From Rhizobium sp. L1K21 (GTDB lineage: Bacteria; Pseudomonadota; Alphaproteobacteria; Rhizobiales; Rhizobiaceae): a stretch of 64,000 nucleotides of DNA. The notes beneath the pieces were generated by a model. That model did not search any database and was not told where the DNA came from. It saw only the letters and a program-made list of their open reading frames with translations. Each line of letters starts with the position of its first letter. The stretch's first letter is position 1. This document shows positions 16,939 through 25,636 of the stretch, piece by piece. Where the stretch lies: contig NZ_JAMXLE010000001.1 in NCBI RefSeq assembly GCF_024055895.1, forward strand, positions 1,860,001-1,924,000, given 5' to 3'. The position numbers and the translations under genes are program-made.

Positions 16939-17764
16939 CCGGTCCGCGCGGGCGCAAATTCGGCTTCTTGGCGCGATTGGGTGACCCCGCCCCGCGTGGA
17001 TTATCCCGCGTGAAGCGGTCCAGCGAGGAAATGACGCCACGAAGCACGCTGATTTCAGACGCTGTAAAGGACGGTCTTGTGAAAACCGTTCTCAAGTTCT
17101 CGATCAATTTTGGCTTTTTGTCGGCGGGCCGGAAATAGCCGCGGGCATCGAGCGCCTCTTCCACGTGATCGAACAGACCCTGCAGGTCGGCCTTGGTCGC
17201 CGGCTGCTGTTCAACAGCCTGGAAAGGAAGCGCCTCATCGCCTTCCATGCCGCTTTTCATCCACTCATAGGACATGAGAAGTACGGCCTGGGCAATATTG
17301 AGCGAAGCGAAAGCGGGGTTGACCGGAAATGTGACGATTTCGTCGGCAAGCGCCACTTCCTCATTGGTCAAACCGGATTTTTCGCGTCCGAACAGGATGC
17401 CGGTCTTTTCCCCCGCAGCGAAGCGCGTGCGCAGCGTCGCCGATGCTGTTGCCGGGCCGCGAACCGGCTTGAAGCCGTCGCGGTCGCGCGCAGTCGTAGC
17501 ATACACAAAATTCAAGTCAGCAATGGCCTCTTCCGTCGATGTGTAAAGCTTGGCGCCGTCAATGACATGATCGGCCTTGGAGGCGGCAGAGCGGGCTTTT
17601 TCAGAGGGCCAGCCATCGCGCGGATTGACCAGACGCAGTTCAGCCAGGCCGAAATTGGCCATGGCGCGTGCGACCATACCGATATTTTCCCCCAGCTGCG
17701 GATGAACCAGAATGACTGCCGGTCCTTCTGCGATCATCTCGCGCTTGCCGTGCGTGCCCGCCAT
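16919..17764 (-). CDS. trmJ: tRNA (cytidine/uridine-2'-O-)-methyltransferase TrmJ
   Basis: 281 residues of the SpoU/TrmD knot fold. [19 protein letters not shown] (about 18-36, motif 1), [15 protein letters not shown] (motif 2) and [18 protein letters not shown] (motif 3 in the knot) are all present. The enzyme methylates the ribose at position 32 of certain tRNAs. The C-terminal 110 residues contain the TrmJ-specific helical extension, [19 protein letters not shown], and a basic, disordered tail ([14 protein letters not shown]). It is the first gene of a pair with murI, whose start overlaps its end. Confidence 0.9.
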   Translation of the reverse strand: MAGTHGKREMIAEGPAVILVHPQLGENIGMVARAMANFGLAELRLVNPRDGWPSEKARSAASKADHVIDGAKLYTSTEEAIADLNFVYATTARDRDGFKPVRGPATASATLRTRFAAGEKTGILFGREKSGLTNEEVALADEIVTFPVNPAFASLNIAQAVLLMSYEWMKSGMEGDEALPFQAVEQQPATKADLQGLFDHVEEALDARGYFRPADKKPKLIENLRTVFTRPSFTASEISVLRGVISSLDRFTRDNPRGAGSPNRAKKPNLRPRGPDGHIKE

Positions 17765-17815
17765 GTTAAGCCTTTCTCACTGTTTGGCGTTCCCTTGCAC
17801 ACTTCATGGGCAAAA

Positions 17816-18169
17816 TCAAAGCGTCAGAGCCTCTTGCCGTGTATTCAGATTGGCCTCGCCCCACTGAAAGAGCGCGATGAAAATGCTGTCGAGTTGGCGT
17901 CCGGCAGGGGTGAGTGAATATTCTGTCTTTGGCGGCACTGTGGGATAGACCCGGCGCGAGATCACACCGGCCTCCTCCAGCTCCCGCAATTGCTGCGTCA
18001 GCATCTTATGACTGAGATCCGGCAGCCGTTTTTGCAGCTGCGAAAAACGCTGCGTATCCTCAAAAAGAAAGTAGAGAATGGCTGGCTTCCACTTGCCGCT
18101 GATGGTTTGAAGTGCGCGCACTGCCGGGCAGTTGAGCGGGTCGCGGCGGTGCCAATCTGCAAAGTCCAT
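17816..18169 (-). CDS. HxlR family transcriptional regulator
   Basis: 117 residues. LNCPAVRALQTISGKWKPAI (12-31), FSQLQKRLPDLSHKMLTQQL and LEEAGVISRRVYPTVPPKTEY are textbook HxlR/DUF24 winged-helix blocks. The N-terminal Cys 14 lies at the position used for thiol or quinone sensing in several HxlR proteins. It is divergent from an MBL-fold hydrolase (18266) with 96 bp between, suggesting that it controls that gene; no exact operator was identified. Confidence 0.88.
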   Translation of the reverse strand: MDFADWHRRDPLNCPAVRALQTISGKWKPAILYFLFEDTQRFSQLQKRLPDLSHKMLTQQLRELEEAGVISRRVYPTVPPKTEYSLTPAGRQLDSIFIALFQWGEANLNTRQEALTL

Positions 18170-18265
18170 ACTTACCTCCAGGTGCGTGGCGAAGAAAAAA
18201 GTGCATTCTTCTCAAACGCGGTCTGAGACAAATAGATAGTGCTTCCGAAACAACAGGAGCACAGC

Positions 18266-18973
18266 ATGCGTATCATCAGAGTCCCGATTGCGCCACTATA
18301 CATGATCAATGCCTTTGTCATTTCAACCGACAGCGGTGCCGTCATCGTCGATACTGGCTTGCCGGGTATGGCAGGGAAATTCCACGCAGCGCTGGCAAGC
18401 GACGGCAAGGACTGGAGCGACGTCAAGCTGATTATCGTTACCCATGCCCATGTCGATCATGCCGGGGCTGCAGCACGGCTGCGGCAGCTGACCGGTGCAC
18501 CGATCCTCGCACATCAGGCTGATCGGCTCTATTACAATCATACCAAGCAAATTCACTATTGCCCGACGGGTCCATTCGGACGGTTGTTCAAGGCGACCGG
18601 CCTTGCGGCAGCGCCCTATGACGCCTTCGAAGCTGACATAGAGCTTGCGGGTTTTGAACAGTTTTCGCTCCGGGAATTCGGCATAGAGGGGCATGTGGAA
18701 TTTACGCCCGGCCACACGGAAGGCTCCCTTTCGGTCCTTCTTGATAACGGCAACGCCCTGGTCAGTGATCTCGTCGCTTCAGGCATTCTGCTTGGCGGTA
18801 TCATCAGGCTGAAACATCCAAAAAGGCCGCCGTTTGAGGATGATCCAAGGCTGGTGGCGGATCAGCTGCAAAGGCTTATCGACAACGGTTCGACGCATTT
18901 TCACATCGGCCACGGCGCCACGCTTGGCAGCACGCAGATCAGCCAGCATATCCAGAGATTGCGACGGCTTTGA
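18266..18973 (+). CDS. MBL-fold metallo-hydrolase
   Basis: 235 residues of the metallo-beta-lactamase fold. Metal-site motifs are THAHVDHAG (His 60, His 62, Asp 64, His 65), FTPGHTEGS, the Asp in NALVSDLVASG, and FHIGHGA near the C-terminus. This is a two-metal hydrolase of the glyoxalase II/lactonase/YcbL-like group; the substrate is unknown. The ATG at 18266 has CAGGAG 6 bases upstream; a TTG 9 codons earlier is ignored. It is divergent from the HxlR regulator, which suggests a stress-inducible detoxification pair (inference). Confidence 0.85.
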   Translation: MRIIRVPIAPLYMINAFVISTDSGAVIVDTGLPGMAGKFHAALASDGKDWSDVKLIIVTHAHVDHAGAAARLRQLTGAPILAHQADRLYYNHTKQIHYCPTGPFGRLFKATGLAAAPYDAFEADIELAGFEQFSLREFGIEGHVEFTPGHTEGSLSVLLDNGNALVSDLVASGILLGGIIRLKHPKRPPFEDDPRLVADQLQRLIDNGSTHFHIGHGATLGSTQISQHIQRLRRL

Positions 18974-18992
18974 AAGCCGCCGTCTTCACCGG

Positions 18993-19526
18993 TTATTCCT
19001 CGAGAAAATCGCCCATCACCTGGCGAACGGAAATCGGGTCGGTATCGGGGAAAACGTTGGTAATATCATCGATCAGTGGCTTGCCGTTTTCGATGACCAC
19101 ACGAAAGCGAGTCTGATCCACTTCGTCGGCAAATTCGTGACCGAAGCAATAAATCGACTTGAAGTGGATGGTGATTTCATAGGCGCCATCCTTTTCGACC
19201 GGGGCAGAATAGGTCACGTCTTTCAGGGGGCAGCTATCCTGTCCGCCACTGACCGGATCATAATCGATAAAAGGCTCATCATTCTCCTCAGCCCGCTTCG
19301 AGCCACGCTCGAAGGCATCCACAAACGCCGACGAGAAATTCGCTTTCAGCACTTTGGACGTGAGGTAATCGCCAGCGCTCGGATCTTTTTCCGCATTTTC
19401 ATCGAAGGTCTTTTCAGCGATGTTGACCACGGTCTTGACGGGCACCATGGGATCGGCGTCAACGGCAAATGCATTGCCCGAGCAGATGAGCAGGATGGCA
19501 AATGCGGACAGGATTTTTTCAAACAT
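18993..19526 (-). CDS. Secreted hypothetical protein
   Basis: 177 residues with a signal peptide (MFEKILSAFAILLICSGNAF, cut about AFA/VDA). There is a Cys within the signal region, but it is not in a clear lipobox. The mature protein is acidic, with two further Cys (SCPLKD and IYCFGHEF) that could form a disulphide. NGKPLIDDITNVF near the end resembles small DUF3828-like exported proteins, but I do not recognise a family firmly. It converges with the MBL-fold gene (19 bp apart) and is divergent from icd by 257 bp. Function unknown. Confidence 0.6.
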   Translation of the reverse strand: MFEKILSAFAILLICSGNAFAVDADPMVPVKTVVNIAEKTFDENAEKDPSAGDYLTSKVLKANFSSAFVDAFERGSKRAEENDEPFIDYDPVSGGQDSCPLKDVTYSAPVEKDGAYEITIHFKSIYCFGHEFADEVDQTRFRVVIENGKPLIDDITNVFPDTDPISVRQVMGDFLEE

Positions 19527-19693
19527 CTTGGCAGCTCAAACGGATTGGATCAGGCGCCGACTCTCCGGCACAAAAAGCGATAGCCATTTTTCGTTCGCTT
19601 GCAAGCGTGAGAAAGGTTTAGCGTCAACTCGCCTCACACCGCCCGCCCTGCTTCGGACCCTTCATTTTTGCCGCTTTTTGCCGATCTGCGCCT

Positions 19694-19721
19694 TTGCGTT
19701 GGACATTCCAGATGCTATAGC
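19694..19721 (+). promoter_or_regulatory. Possible icd promoter
   Basis: TTGCGT (19694-19699), a 16-bp spacer and TATAGC (19716-19721) lie about 62 bases before the icd start. The -10 is good, the -35 only half matched. No other pair in the gap is better. Confidence 0.35.
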
Positions 19722-19783
19722 GCAGCGGAAACAACGCGGGTCTTCCGCGCGATACAACCCGCTTTAATGAAAGAGGCTGATAT

Positions 19784-20992
19784 ATGAGCAAGATCAAGGT
19801 AGCGAACCCCGTCGTCGAAATGGACGGCGATGAGATGACACGCATCATCTGGCAGTTTATCAAGGACAAGCTGATCCTGCCTTATCTCGACATCGACCTC
19901 GAATATTACGACCTCTCCGTTCAAAAGCGTGACGAGACCAACGACCAGATCACGATCGACGCGGCAAACGCCATCAACAAGCATGGTGTGGGTGTCAAAT
20001 GCGCGACCATCACGCCGGACGAAGCCCGCGTTGAAGAGTTCAACCTGAAGAAAATGTGGCGCTCGCCGAATGGCACGATCCGCAACATTCTCGGCGGCGT
20101 GATCTTCCGCGAGCCGATCATCATGAAGAACGTGCCGCGTCTTGTTCCCGGCTGGACCCAGCCGATCATCGTTGGCCGTCATGCGTTTGGCGACCAGTAT
20201 CGCGCCACCGACTTCCGCTTCCCCGGCAAGGGCAAGCTGACGATCAAGTTTGTCGGCGAAGACGGCCAGGAGATCGAACATGAAGTGTTTGACGCACCCT
20301 CCTCCGGCGTTGCCATGGCAATGTACAACCTCGACGATTCCATCCGCGACTTTGCGCGTGCTTCACTGAACTACGCCCTGATGCGCGGCGTTCCCTGCTA
20401 TCTTTCCACCAAGAACACCATCCTGAAGGCCTATGACGGACGCTTCAAGGATCTGTTCCAGGAAGTCTACGAGAGCGAATTCAAGGCGCAGTACGAAGAA
20501 AAGAAGATCTGGTATGAACACCGCCTGATCGACGACATGGTTGCTGCAGCGCTCAAGTGGTCCGGCGGCTATGTCTGGGCCTGCAAAAACTATGATGGCG
20601 ACGTGCAGTCCGACATCGTGGCACAGGGCTTCGGCTCGCTCGGCCTGATGACCTCTGTTCTGATGACGCCGGACGGCAAGACGGTGGAAGCTGAAGCCGC
20701 ACACGGCACAGTGACCCGTCACTATCGCCAGCACCAGAAGGGTCAGGAAACCTCCACCAACTCGATCGCATCGATCTTTGCCTGGACGCGTGGTCTCGCC
20801 CACCGCGCCAAGCTCGACGACAATGCCGAACTTGCCCGTTTTGCCTCCACGCTCGAAAGGGTCTGCATCGAAACCGTCGAGTCCGGTTACATGACCAAGG
20901 ACCTGGCGCTGTTGATCGGGCCGGACCAGCCTTGGCTTTCCACCACCGGTTTCCTCGACAAGATCGACGAGAACCTGCAGAAGGCCATGTAA
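19784..20992 (+). CDS. icd: NADP-dependent isocitrate dehydrogenase
   Basis: 402 residues, the eukaryote-like homodimeric type common in alphaproteobacteria rather than the E. coli type. It opens [20 protein letters not shown] and has [15 protein letters not shown] (substrate phosphate-binding Ser/Asn region), [30 protein letters not shown] (metal Asp) and [19 protein letters not shown] for NADP. It oxidises isocitrate to 2-oxoglutarate in the TCA cycle and makes NADPH. It is monocistronic: a clear terminator follows at 21019-21046. Confidence 0.96.
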   Translation: MSKIKVANPVVEMDGDEMTRIIWQFIKDKLILPYLDIDLEYYDLSVQKRDETNDQITIDAANAINKHGVGVKCATITPDEARVEEFNLKKMWRSPNGTIRNILGGVIFREPIIMKNVPRLVPGWTQPIIVGRHAFGDQYRATDFRFPGKGKLTIKFVGEDGQEIEHEVFDAPSSGVAMAMYNLDDSIRDFARASLNYALMRGVPCYLSTKNTILKAYDGRFKDLFQEVYESEFKAQYEEKKIWYEHRLIDDMVAAALKWSGGYVWACKNYDGDVQSDIVAQGFGSLGLMTSVLMTPDGKTVEAEAAHGTVTRHYRQHQKGQETSTNSIASIFAWTRGLAHRAKLDDNAELARFASTLERVCIETVESGYMTKDLALLIGPDQPWLSTTGFLDKIDENLQKAM

Positions 20993-21018
20993 AGCCAACT
21001 ATATTGTAGAACGCTAAT

Positions 21019-21046
21019 AAAACCCGGCCTCTGGTCGGGTTTTTTC
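21019..21046 (+). terminator. icd terminator
   Basis: AAAACCCG / CGGGTTTT stem with a 9-base loop, followed directly by further T residues, 26 bp after the icd stop. A classical intrinsic terminator. Confidence 0.85.
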
Positions 21047-21129
21047 TTTCTCGAAAGTGCGCGGATAAGTAACTTTGTTTTAAGGCGGACAGTCATATCT
21101 TATCGATAATTTTTAGGGACAGGCAAGAT

Positions 21130-22137
21130 ATGACCAAACAAGCATTTCGCTACACACATTATGATCTGAAGGCACAACCTGCGGGGACTGTCGTGGAAGT
21201 CACGCTTTCCTGCATCAACAATGTGCGCTTGCTTGATGGGCGCAATTTCAAACTTTTCCAAACACTCAAGCCGCATAAATTTCTCGGTGGTCTGGCCAAG
21301 ATTTCGCCGACACGCCTGGTCGTTCCGCAAGGGGGACATTGGCACCTTGTGGTTGACATGGATGGACTTCCGGCACTGGCCAATTCCAGCGTCAAGACCA
21401 TCGTTCCCGGTCATCTCACCTCCGCGCGTCAGATGCAGGCAACCATGCCGGTGGACCGGGCATTTCTGGCCGATACTGCGGCACGGGCGCTTGGCGACAT
21501 CAACGCAGACACCAATGGTGCAGAACGCATCATGGAAAATATGGCAGATGCGCCGGACGATATTGAAGACATCCGGCGCGAACTCGATACATACAAGCGT
21601 CTGGCCAACACTGACGCGTTGACCGGCCTCAACAATCGGCGTGCCTTCGACATGCAGATGAAAGCGATTTTCAGCACGGCGGATAACCTTGAACAGACGG
21701 CTCTTGTGATCGGAGACATTGATCACTTCAAATCGTTCAACGATACCTATGGCCATCCGGTTGGCGATCTTGTGTTGCGCAGTGTTGCCAGGGTTTTGAT
21801 AGACAACCTGCGTGGCAACACGTTCGTTGCCAGAACCGGCGGCGAGGAGTTTGGCTTCATCATCCGCGATGCGGGTCGCAGCACGGCAATGCAGATTGCA
21901 GACCGGGTATGCACTGCAGTCGAAAAGGCCACAATCAGCGACCCCGGAACCAAACAGGTCTATGGGCCGGTGACCATTTCAATGGGGCTGTGCATGGCGG
22001 TGGAATCCAATGGGCCGGAGATGCTCTACCAAAAGGTGGATACCGCGCTTTATGCCTCCAAGCGCAACGGCCGCAACCAGTGCAATGCCTACCATGAAAG
22101 CATGGAAGGCAATTCCGTTCAGTACGCCACCGGCTGA
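21130..22137 (+). CDS. DUF1883-GGDEF fusion: probable diguanylate cyclase
   Basis: 335 residues. The first 95 match DUF1883: RYTHYDLKAQPAGTVVEVTL, LDGRNF, LGGLAKISPTRLVVPQGGHW and VVDMDGL. This domain is otherwise seen alone or with TIR domains. After a helical linker (about 100-155) comes a GGDEF domain: TDALTGLNNRRAF, GDIDHFKSFNDTYGHPVGD, then RTGGEEFGF (GGEEF at 227-231). All catalytic residues for making c-di-GMP look intact. The RxxD product-inhibition site is RGNT, so feedback control may be lost. No signal peptide or membrane helix: a cytosolic enzyme. It stands alone, ending 3 bp before the convergent hemG-like stop. Confidence 0.85.
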   Translation: MTKQAFRYTHYDLKAQPAGTVVEVTLSCINNVRLLDGRNFKLFQTLKPHKFLGGLAKISPTRLVVPQGGHWHLVVDMDGLPALANSSVKTIVPGHLTSARQMQATMPVDRAFLADTAARALGDINADTNGAERIMENMADAPDDIEDIRRELDTYKRLANTDALTGLNNRRAFDMQMKAIFSTADNLEQTALVIGDIDHFKSFNDTYGHPVGDLVLRSVARVLIDNLRGNTFVARTGGEEFGFIIRDAGRSTAMQIADRVCTAVEKATISDPGTKQVYGPVTISMGLCMAVESNGPEMLYQKVDTALYASKRNGRNQCNAYHESMEGNSVQYATG

Positions 22138-22139
22138 AA

Positions 22140-22694
22140 TCAACCGGCCGCGACCGATTTGCCGCTGACAGAATTCGCGAAGTCCTGAACGAAGGCTTTC
22201 AGCGCATCCCAGTCGGTGAATTCGTGATTCTGGCTCTTGTCGGCCGTTTTGACCTCACGCGTTGCCATGTAGCGCACCATCAGCCGTTTGAAGAAGTCGT
22301 ATTCTCCAAACCGGAGCGCGCCGGCTGCGTGATGTACCATGGAGGGTCGCCAGCCCGTGTAGATCGATAGCGTTTCAGGCAATTCGACAACGGCTGTGCG
22401 CTCATCTTCAAACTGGCTGTGGATGGAAAGCGAGACCGAAACAAAGGCTGATGGCACGCTGTTCAGCCATGAGGACTCCCGTCTGACAAATTCGATAAAG
22501 TCGGACGTGTAGTCGTTTGCATGGACGGGTGCCATCAGAAGAACAGCGTCGGGACGCTCCAGCGCAAACTCAAACTGCTGAGAAACATTCATGAGGCTGA
22601 CCGACCAACCATTCTCCTCCAGATATCGCGCAGAGGTTTCAGCAATCTTGCGGGTTTGACCCTCGACGGTCGCGTAGATGATGAGCGCTTTCAT
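22140..22694 (-). CDS. HemG-like flavodoxin-domain protein (protoporphyrinogen oxidase type)
   Basis: 184 residues. MKALIIYATVEGQTRKIAE is the flavodoxin FMN phosphate loop; APVHANDYTSDFIEFV and the C-terminal GALRFGEYDFFKRLMVRYMA match HemG, which oxidises protoporphyrinogen IX to protoporphyrin IX using quinones. Many alphaproteobacteria use HemJ instead, so this could also be a general flavodoxin oxidoreductase. The ATG at 22694 has AAGGAA about 7 bases upstream; 13 earlier codons are ignored. It is downstream of the GyrI-like gene on the same strand (80 bp gap). Confidence 0.75.
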   Translation of the reverse strand: MKALIIYATVEGQTRKIAETSARYLEENGWSVSLMNVSQQFEFALERPDAVLLMAPVHANDYTSDFIEFVRRESSWLNSVPSAFVSVSLSIHSQFEDERTAVVELPETLSIYTGWRPSMVHHAAGALRFGEYDFFKRLMVRYMATREVKTADKSQNHEFTDWDALKAFVQDFANSVSGKSVAAG

Positions 22695-22774
22695 GGTGCA
22701 ATTCCTTTCGTGACTGGAGCCATGAAAGCACATTGGGCAGGGGCGGCATTGACCTTAATCAATTTCGCTGCGCT

Positions 22775-23398
22775 TCAGGCAGAGCGAACCGGTTGACGCA
22801 GCACCGTCTTCAATTTTTCAGGTGCTGTGCGGCGCGGGTCACCGAGATAAATCTCGTGATGCTTGCCGTTGAAGGTCAGACCGTTCAAAGGCATGTACTC
22901 ATTGTGCAGCTTCGCCAGAACCGGCGCCTCCTCGCTATAGGGACCTATGTGCATGATCTGCACAACGCGGCCTTCCGCGAGGTTTTCCATGCGAAGCTTA
23001 CCCATGGCGGGCGGCGATTTCTTCTTTTTCACCTGCTCTACCACATCGGCAACCATAGCGGCATCGATCCAATCCGGGATCATGATCATCATTGTCCAGC
23101 GCCACTGATCCCGTTGGCCTGCCACGAACGCGTTCATGTCATCTGCCCACCAAAGACCTTCGAGGGGCGGCACCGCATAATCGCGCCCAAGCTCTGTCTT
23201 GCTTGCAAATTTCAGGGTGTAGGCCACGGGATAAAGCGTTTCCAACGCCTCGGCATAGGCTTTAGCCTTTCCCGGATCGCCGATCCCGTCAATCATCAAG
23301 TAGTTCAGCGCCGGCACCTCAACTTCGACGAACTTGTTCTTTGGGGGCGCATAGAGCGTTTTCAGCGTCTTTTTGAAATCGACCTTTTCCAAAATCAT
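22775..23398 (-). CDS. GyrI-like small-molecule-binding domain protein
   Basis: 207 residues of the GyrI-like (SHS2, PF06445) family without a DNA-binding part: KFVEVEVPALNYLMIDGIGD early, YPVAYTLKFASKTELGRDY in the middle, and VVQIMHIGPYSEEAPVLAKL later. Members bind hydrophobic or cationic drugs and some are hydrolases of such compounds. Its ATG (23398) overlaps the stop of the upstream AraC gene in ATGA and has GGAAGGGG just before it, so translation is coupled to the AraC regulator, which also carries a GyrI domain. Confidence 0.85.
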   Translation of the reverse strand: MILEKVDFKKTLKTLYAPPKNKFVEVEVPALNYLMIDGIGDPGKAKAYAEALETLYPVAYTLKFASKTELGRDYAVPPLEGLWWADDMNAFVAGQRDQWRWTMMIMIPDWIDAAMVADVVEQVKKKKSPPAMGKLRMENLAEGRVVQIMHIGPYSEEAPVLAKLHNEYMPLNGLTFNGKHHEIYLGDPRRTAPEKLKTVLRQPVRSA

Positions 23399-24252
23399 TC
23401 CCCTTCCAACGGCATCCATATTTCGGTCAACAGTTCGGAAGGTGCAACCTCGCGCGGGTTATTGAGATAGAGTTCGAATGACGGCTTATCCGCCAGCTCT
23501 TTTTCCGATGTTGCCAGCCAATCGCCGAAAAACCAGCGATAGGCTTTCGGCATATCCGCATAAGGTCCCTTATGTGTGAGAATTGCATAGAGGCCTGCTG
23601 TCAGGCGTGTTTCCTGCAATGGCGCAGTCACCTCGAAACTTTCCGGCACCGTGAGGCATGCCATCGAGCGCAGTTTGTCGACCGGCACAATATCGGGATC
23701 GTCGAAATACATCCCTGCCATCTGCATGCCGGGTTGAAAGCGGTTTTGCGAATAGACCAAGCCAAGCAAGGTTTCAAAGGCCTTGCCGACCTCCATATAG
23801 TCGCCCTGATGGGCAATGCCGGCCAGACGGATGTCGCCGGATTTTTTGAATGCCACGTCGTACAATTTCTCATCTCCAATGGAAAATTTCTGCTCGAATT
23901 TGGTGTGGCTTCCGCCTGCCCTGTAGGCAGCGGGGGCCATGCCCAGTTGAGCCTTGAAGACGCGGGTGAATGACTGGACATTGGGATAGCTGGCACGCTT
24001 TGCCACTTCGGCCACCGGCAGATCCGTGTTGGCCAATTGGCCTGCGGCACGATGAAGCCGCAGCCGGCGCACTGTAGACGTTACCGTTTCGCCGAAGACA
24101 CCGCGATAAACCCGATGCCAGTGCCAGGGTGAAAGGCAAGCGACATCCGCCAACTGTTCAAAATTCAGCTCTTCGTCGAGATGGGCGTAGATGTAATCCG
24201 TAACCCGGCTCAACCGATCCTGATAGCGCGCCCAATCGCGTTCTTCCGTCAT
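23395..24252 (-). CDS. AraC family regulator with C-terminal GyrI-like effector domain
   Basis: 285 residues. Residues 10-115 hold a double helix-turn-helix: LNFEQLADVACLSPWHWHRV and LPVAEVAKRASYPNVQSFTR then FKAQLGMAPAAYR, the AraC/XylS C-terminal signature but placed at the N-terminus, as in Rob/SoxS. Residues 130-285 are a GyrI-like ligand domain (VAFKKSGDIRLAGIAHQGDY; YAILTHKGPYADMPKAYRWF). Such Rob-like regulators sense amphipathic compounds. It is upstream of and coupled to a stand-alone GyrI-like gene, which is probably its target or partner. Confidence 0.88.
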   Translation of the reverse strand: MTEERDWARYQDRLSRVTDYIYAHLDEELNFEQLADVACLSPWHWHRVYRGVFGETVTSTVRRLRLHRAAGQLANTDLPVAEVAKRASYPNVQSFTRVFKAQLGMAPAAYRAGGSHTKFEQKFSIGDEKLYDVAFKKSGDIRLAGIAHQGDYMEVGKAFETLLGLVYSQNRFQPGMQMAGMYFDDPDIVPVDKLRSMACLTVPESFEVTAPLQETRLTAGLYAILTHKGPYADMPKAYRWFFGDWLATSEKELADKPSFELYLNNPREVAPSELLTEIWMPLEGE

Positions 24253-24322
24253 GTGTCACTCCGTTTCAAGACGTGGCGAGACAAGCATAAACGGATTTGA
24301 CAAATCTTGCTGAATTGAAGGT

Positions 24323-25636
24323 TTAAGGTTCTCCACGCTCACGGCGCAGCTTCGCCCACCAGTCGAGACGTTTGCGGATTTCGCGTTCGAAGCCACGTTC
24401 GGGTGGATCGTAGAATGTCTGCCTGCCCATCTTTTCGGGAAAGTAATTCTGCCCTGAGAAAGCATCGGGCTGGTCGTGGTCGTAACGGTAGCCGTCGCCG
24501 TAGCCTTCCGATTTCATCAACTTTGTCGGCGCATTGAGGATCGTTTTCGGCGGCAGGAGGGAGCCGTGCTCCTTGGCAGCGCGCATGGCAGCCTTATAGG
24601 CGACATAGACGCCGTTGGATTTCGGCGCGGTGGCGAGATAGACACAAGCCTCGGCCAGTGCCAGCTCACCTTCCGGAGAGCCCAGATATTCGTATGCATC
24701 CTTGGCCGCATTGGCGATCACGAGCGCCTGGGGATCGGCAAGCCCGATATCCTCTGAGGCCATGCGCACAAGGCGGCGGCCAAGATAAAGCGGGTCCTCC
24801 CCGGCGTCGAACATGCGCGCGAGATAATAAAGGGCTGCATCGGGGTCGGAACCGCGGACAGATTTGTGAAGAGCGGAGATCAGATTGTAGTGGCCATCCT
24901 GCCCCTTGTCGTAAACGGGCGCACGGCGCTGCACCACACCGAGAAGGCCCTGCGGGTCGAAAACCTCCCCTGCCCGTGCTGCACGCCAAACCTCTTCGGC
25001 CAGCGTCAGCGCAGCGCGCCCGTCACCATCGGCCAGACGGATCAGCGACGCGCGCGCCTCTTCATCCAGCGGCAACGGCTTGCCTTCGACGCTTTCGGCC
25101 CGTTTCAAAAGTTCGCTGAGGCTTTCCTCGTCATGTGCACGGAAGGTCAAGACGCGGGCGCGCGATAACAGCGCGGCATTCAGTTCAAAGGACGGATTTT
25201 CCGTGGTGGCGCCAACCAGGATAACAGTGCCATCTTCCATGACGGGCAGAAAACTGTCCTGTTGGGCGCGATTAAAACGATGGATCTCATCCACGAACAG
25301 CAAAGTCTGGCGGCCTGACATGCGGCGGGCACGCGCAGTCTCAAACACTTTCTTCAAATCGGCAACGCCGGAAAAGATCGCCGATATCTGCTCGAAGGCA
25401 AGGCCGGTTTCACCTGATAGCAGACGCGCGACGGTGGTCTTGCCCGTGCCCGGCGGTCCCCAGAATATCATCGAGCCCAGAGAACCCGAAGCGATCATGC
25501 GGCTGAGTGCCCCATCCGGCCCCGTCAGATGTGGTTGGCCGGACACTTCGGCAAGCGATTTCGGGCGCAAACGTTCAGCAAGCGGCTTCTTCTCCGCCAT
25601 CTCGGCTGGTTCATTGACGCCGAAAAGATCACTCAT
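24323..25636 (-). CDS. rarA: Replication-associated recombination protein A (RarA/MgsA) AAA ATPase
   Basis: 437 residues. PLAERLRPKSLAEVSGQPHL at the start, Walker A GPPGTGKTT (about 60-68), Walker B LLFVDEIHRFNRAQQD, sensor 1 GATTENPSFELNAALLSRAR and the C-terminal tetramerisation part with YLARMFDAGEDPLYLGRRLV and PKSNGVYVAYKAA are all intact. It acts at stalled replication forks with SSB and RecA. The start at 25636 overlaps the protease stop by 4 bp (ATGA), so the two are cotranscribed and coupled. Confidence 0.94.
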   Translation of the reverse strand: MSDLFGVNEPAEMAEKKPLAERLRPKSLAEVSGQPHLTGPDGALSRMIASGSLGSMIFWGPPGTGKTTVARLLSGETGLAFEQISAIFSGVADLKKVFETARARRMSGRQTLLFVDEIHRFNRAQQDSFLPVMEDGTVILVGATTENPSFELNAALLSRARVLTFRAHDEESLSELLKRAESVEGKPLPLDEEARASLIRLADGDGRAALTLAEEVWRAARAGEVFDPQGLLGVVQRRAPVYDKGQDGHYNLISALHKSVRGSDPDAALYYLARMFDAGEDPLYLGRRLVRMASEDIGLADPQALVIANAAKDAYEYLGSPEGELALAEACVYLATAPKSNGVYVAYKAAMRAAKEHGSLLPPKTILNAPTKLMKSEGYGDGYRYDHDQPDAFSGQNYFPEKMGRQTFYDPPERGFEREIRKRLDWWAKLRRERGEP

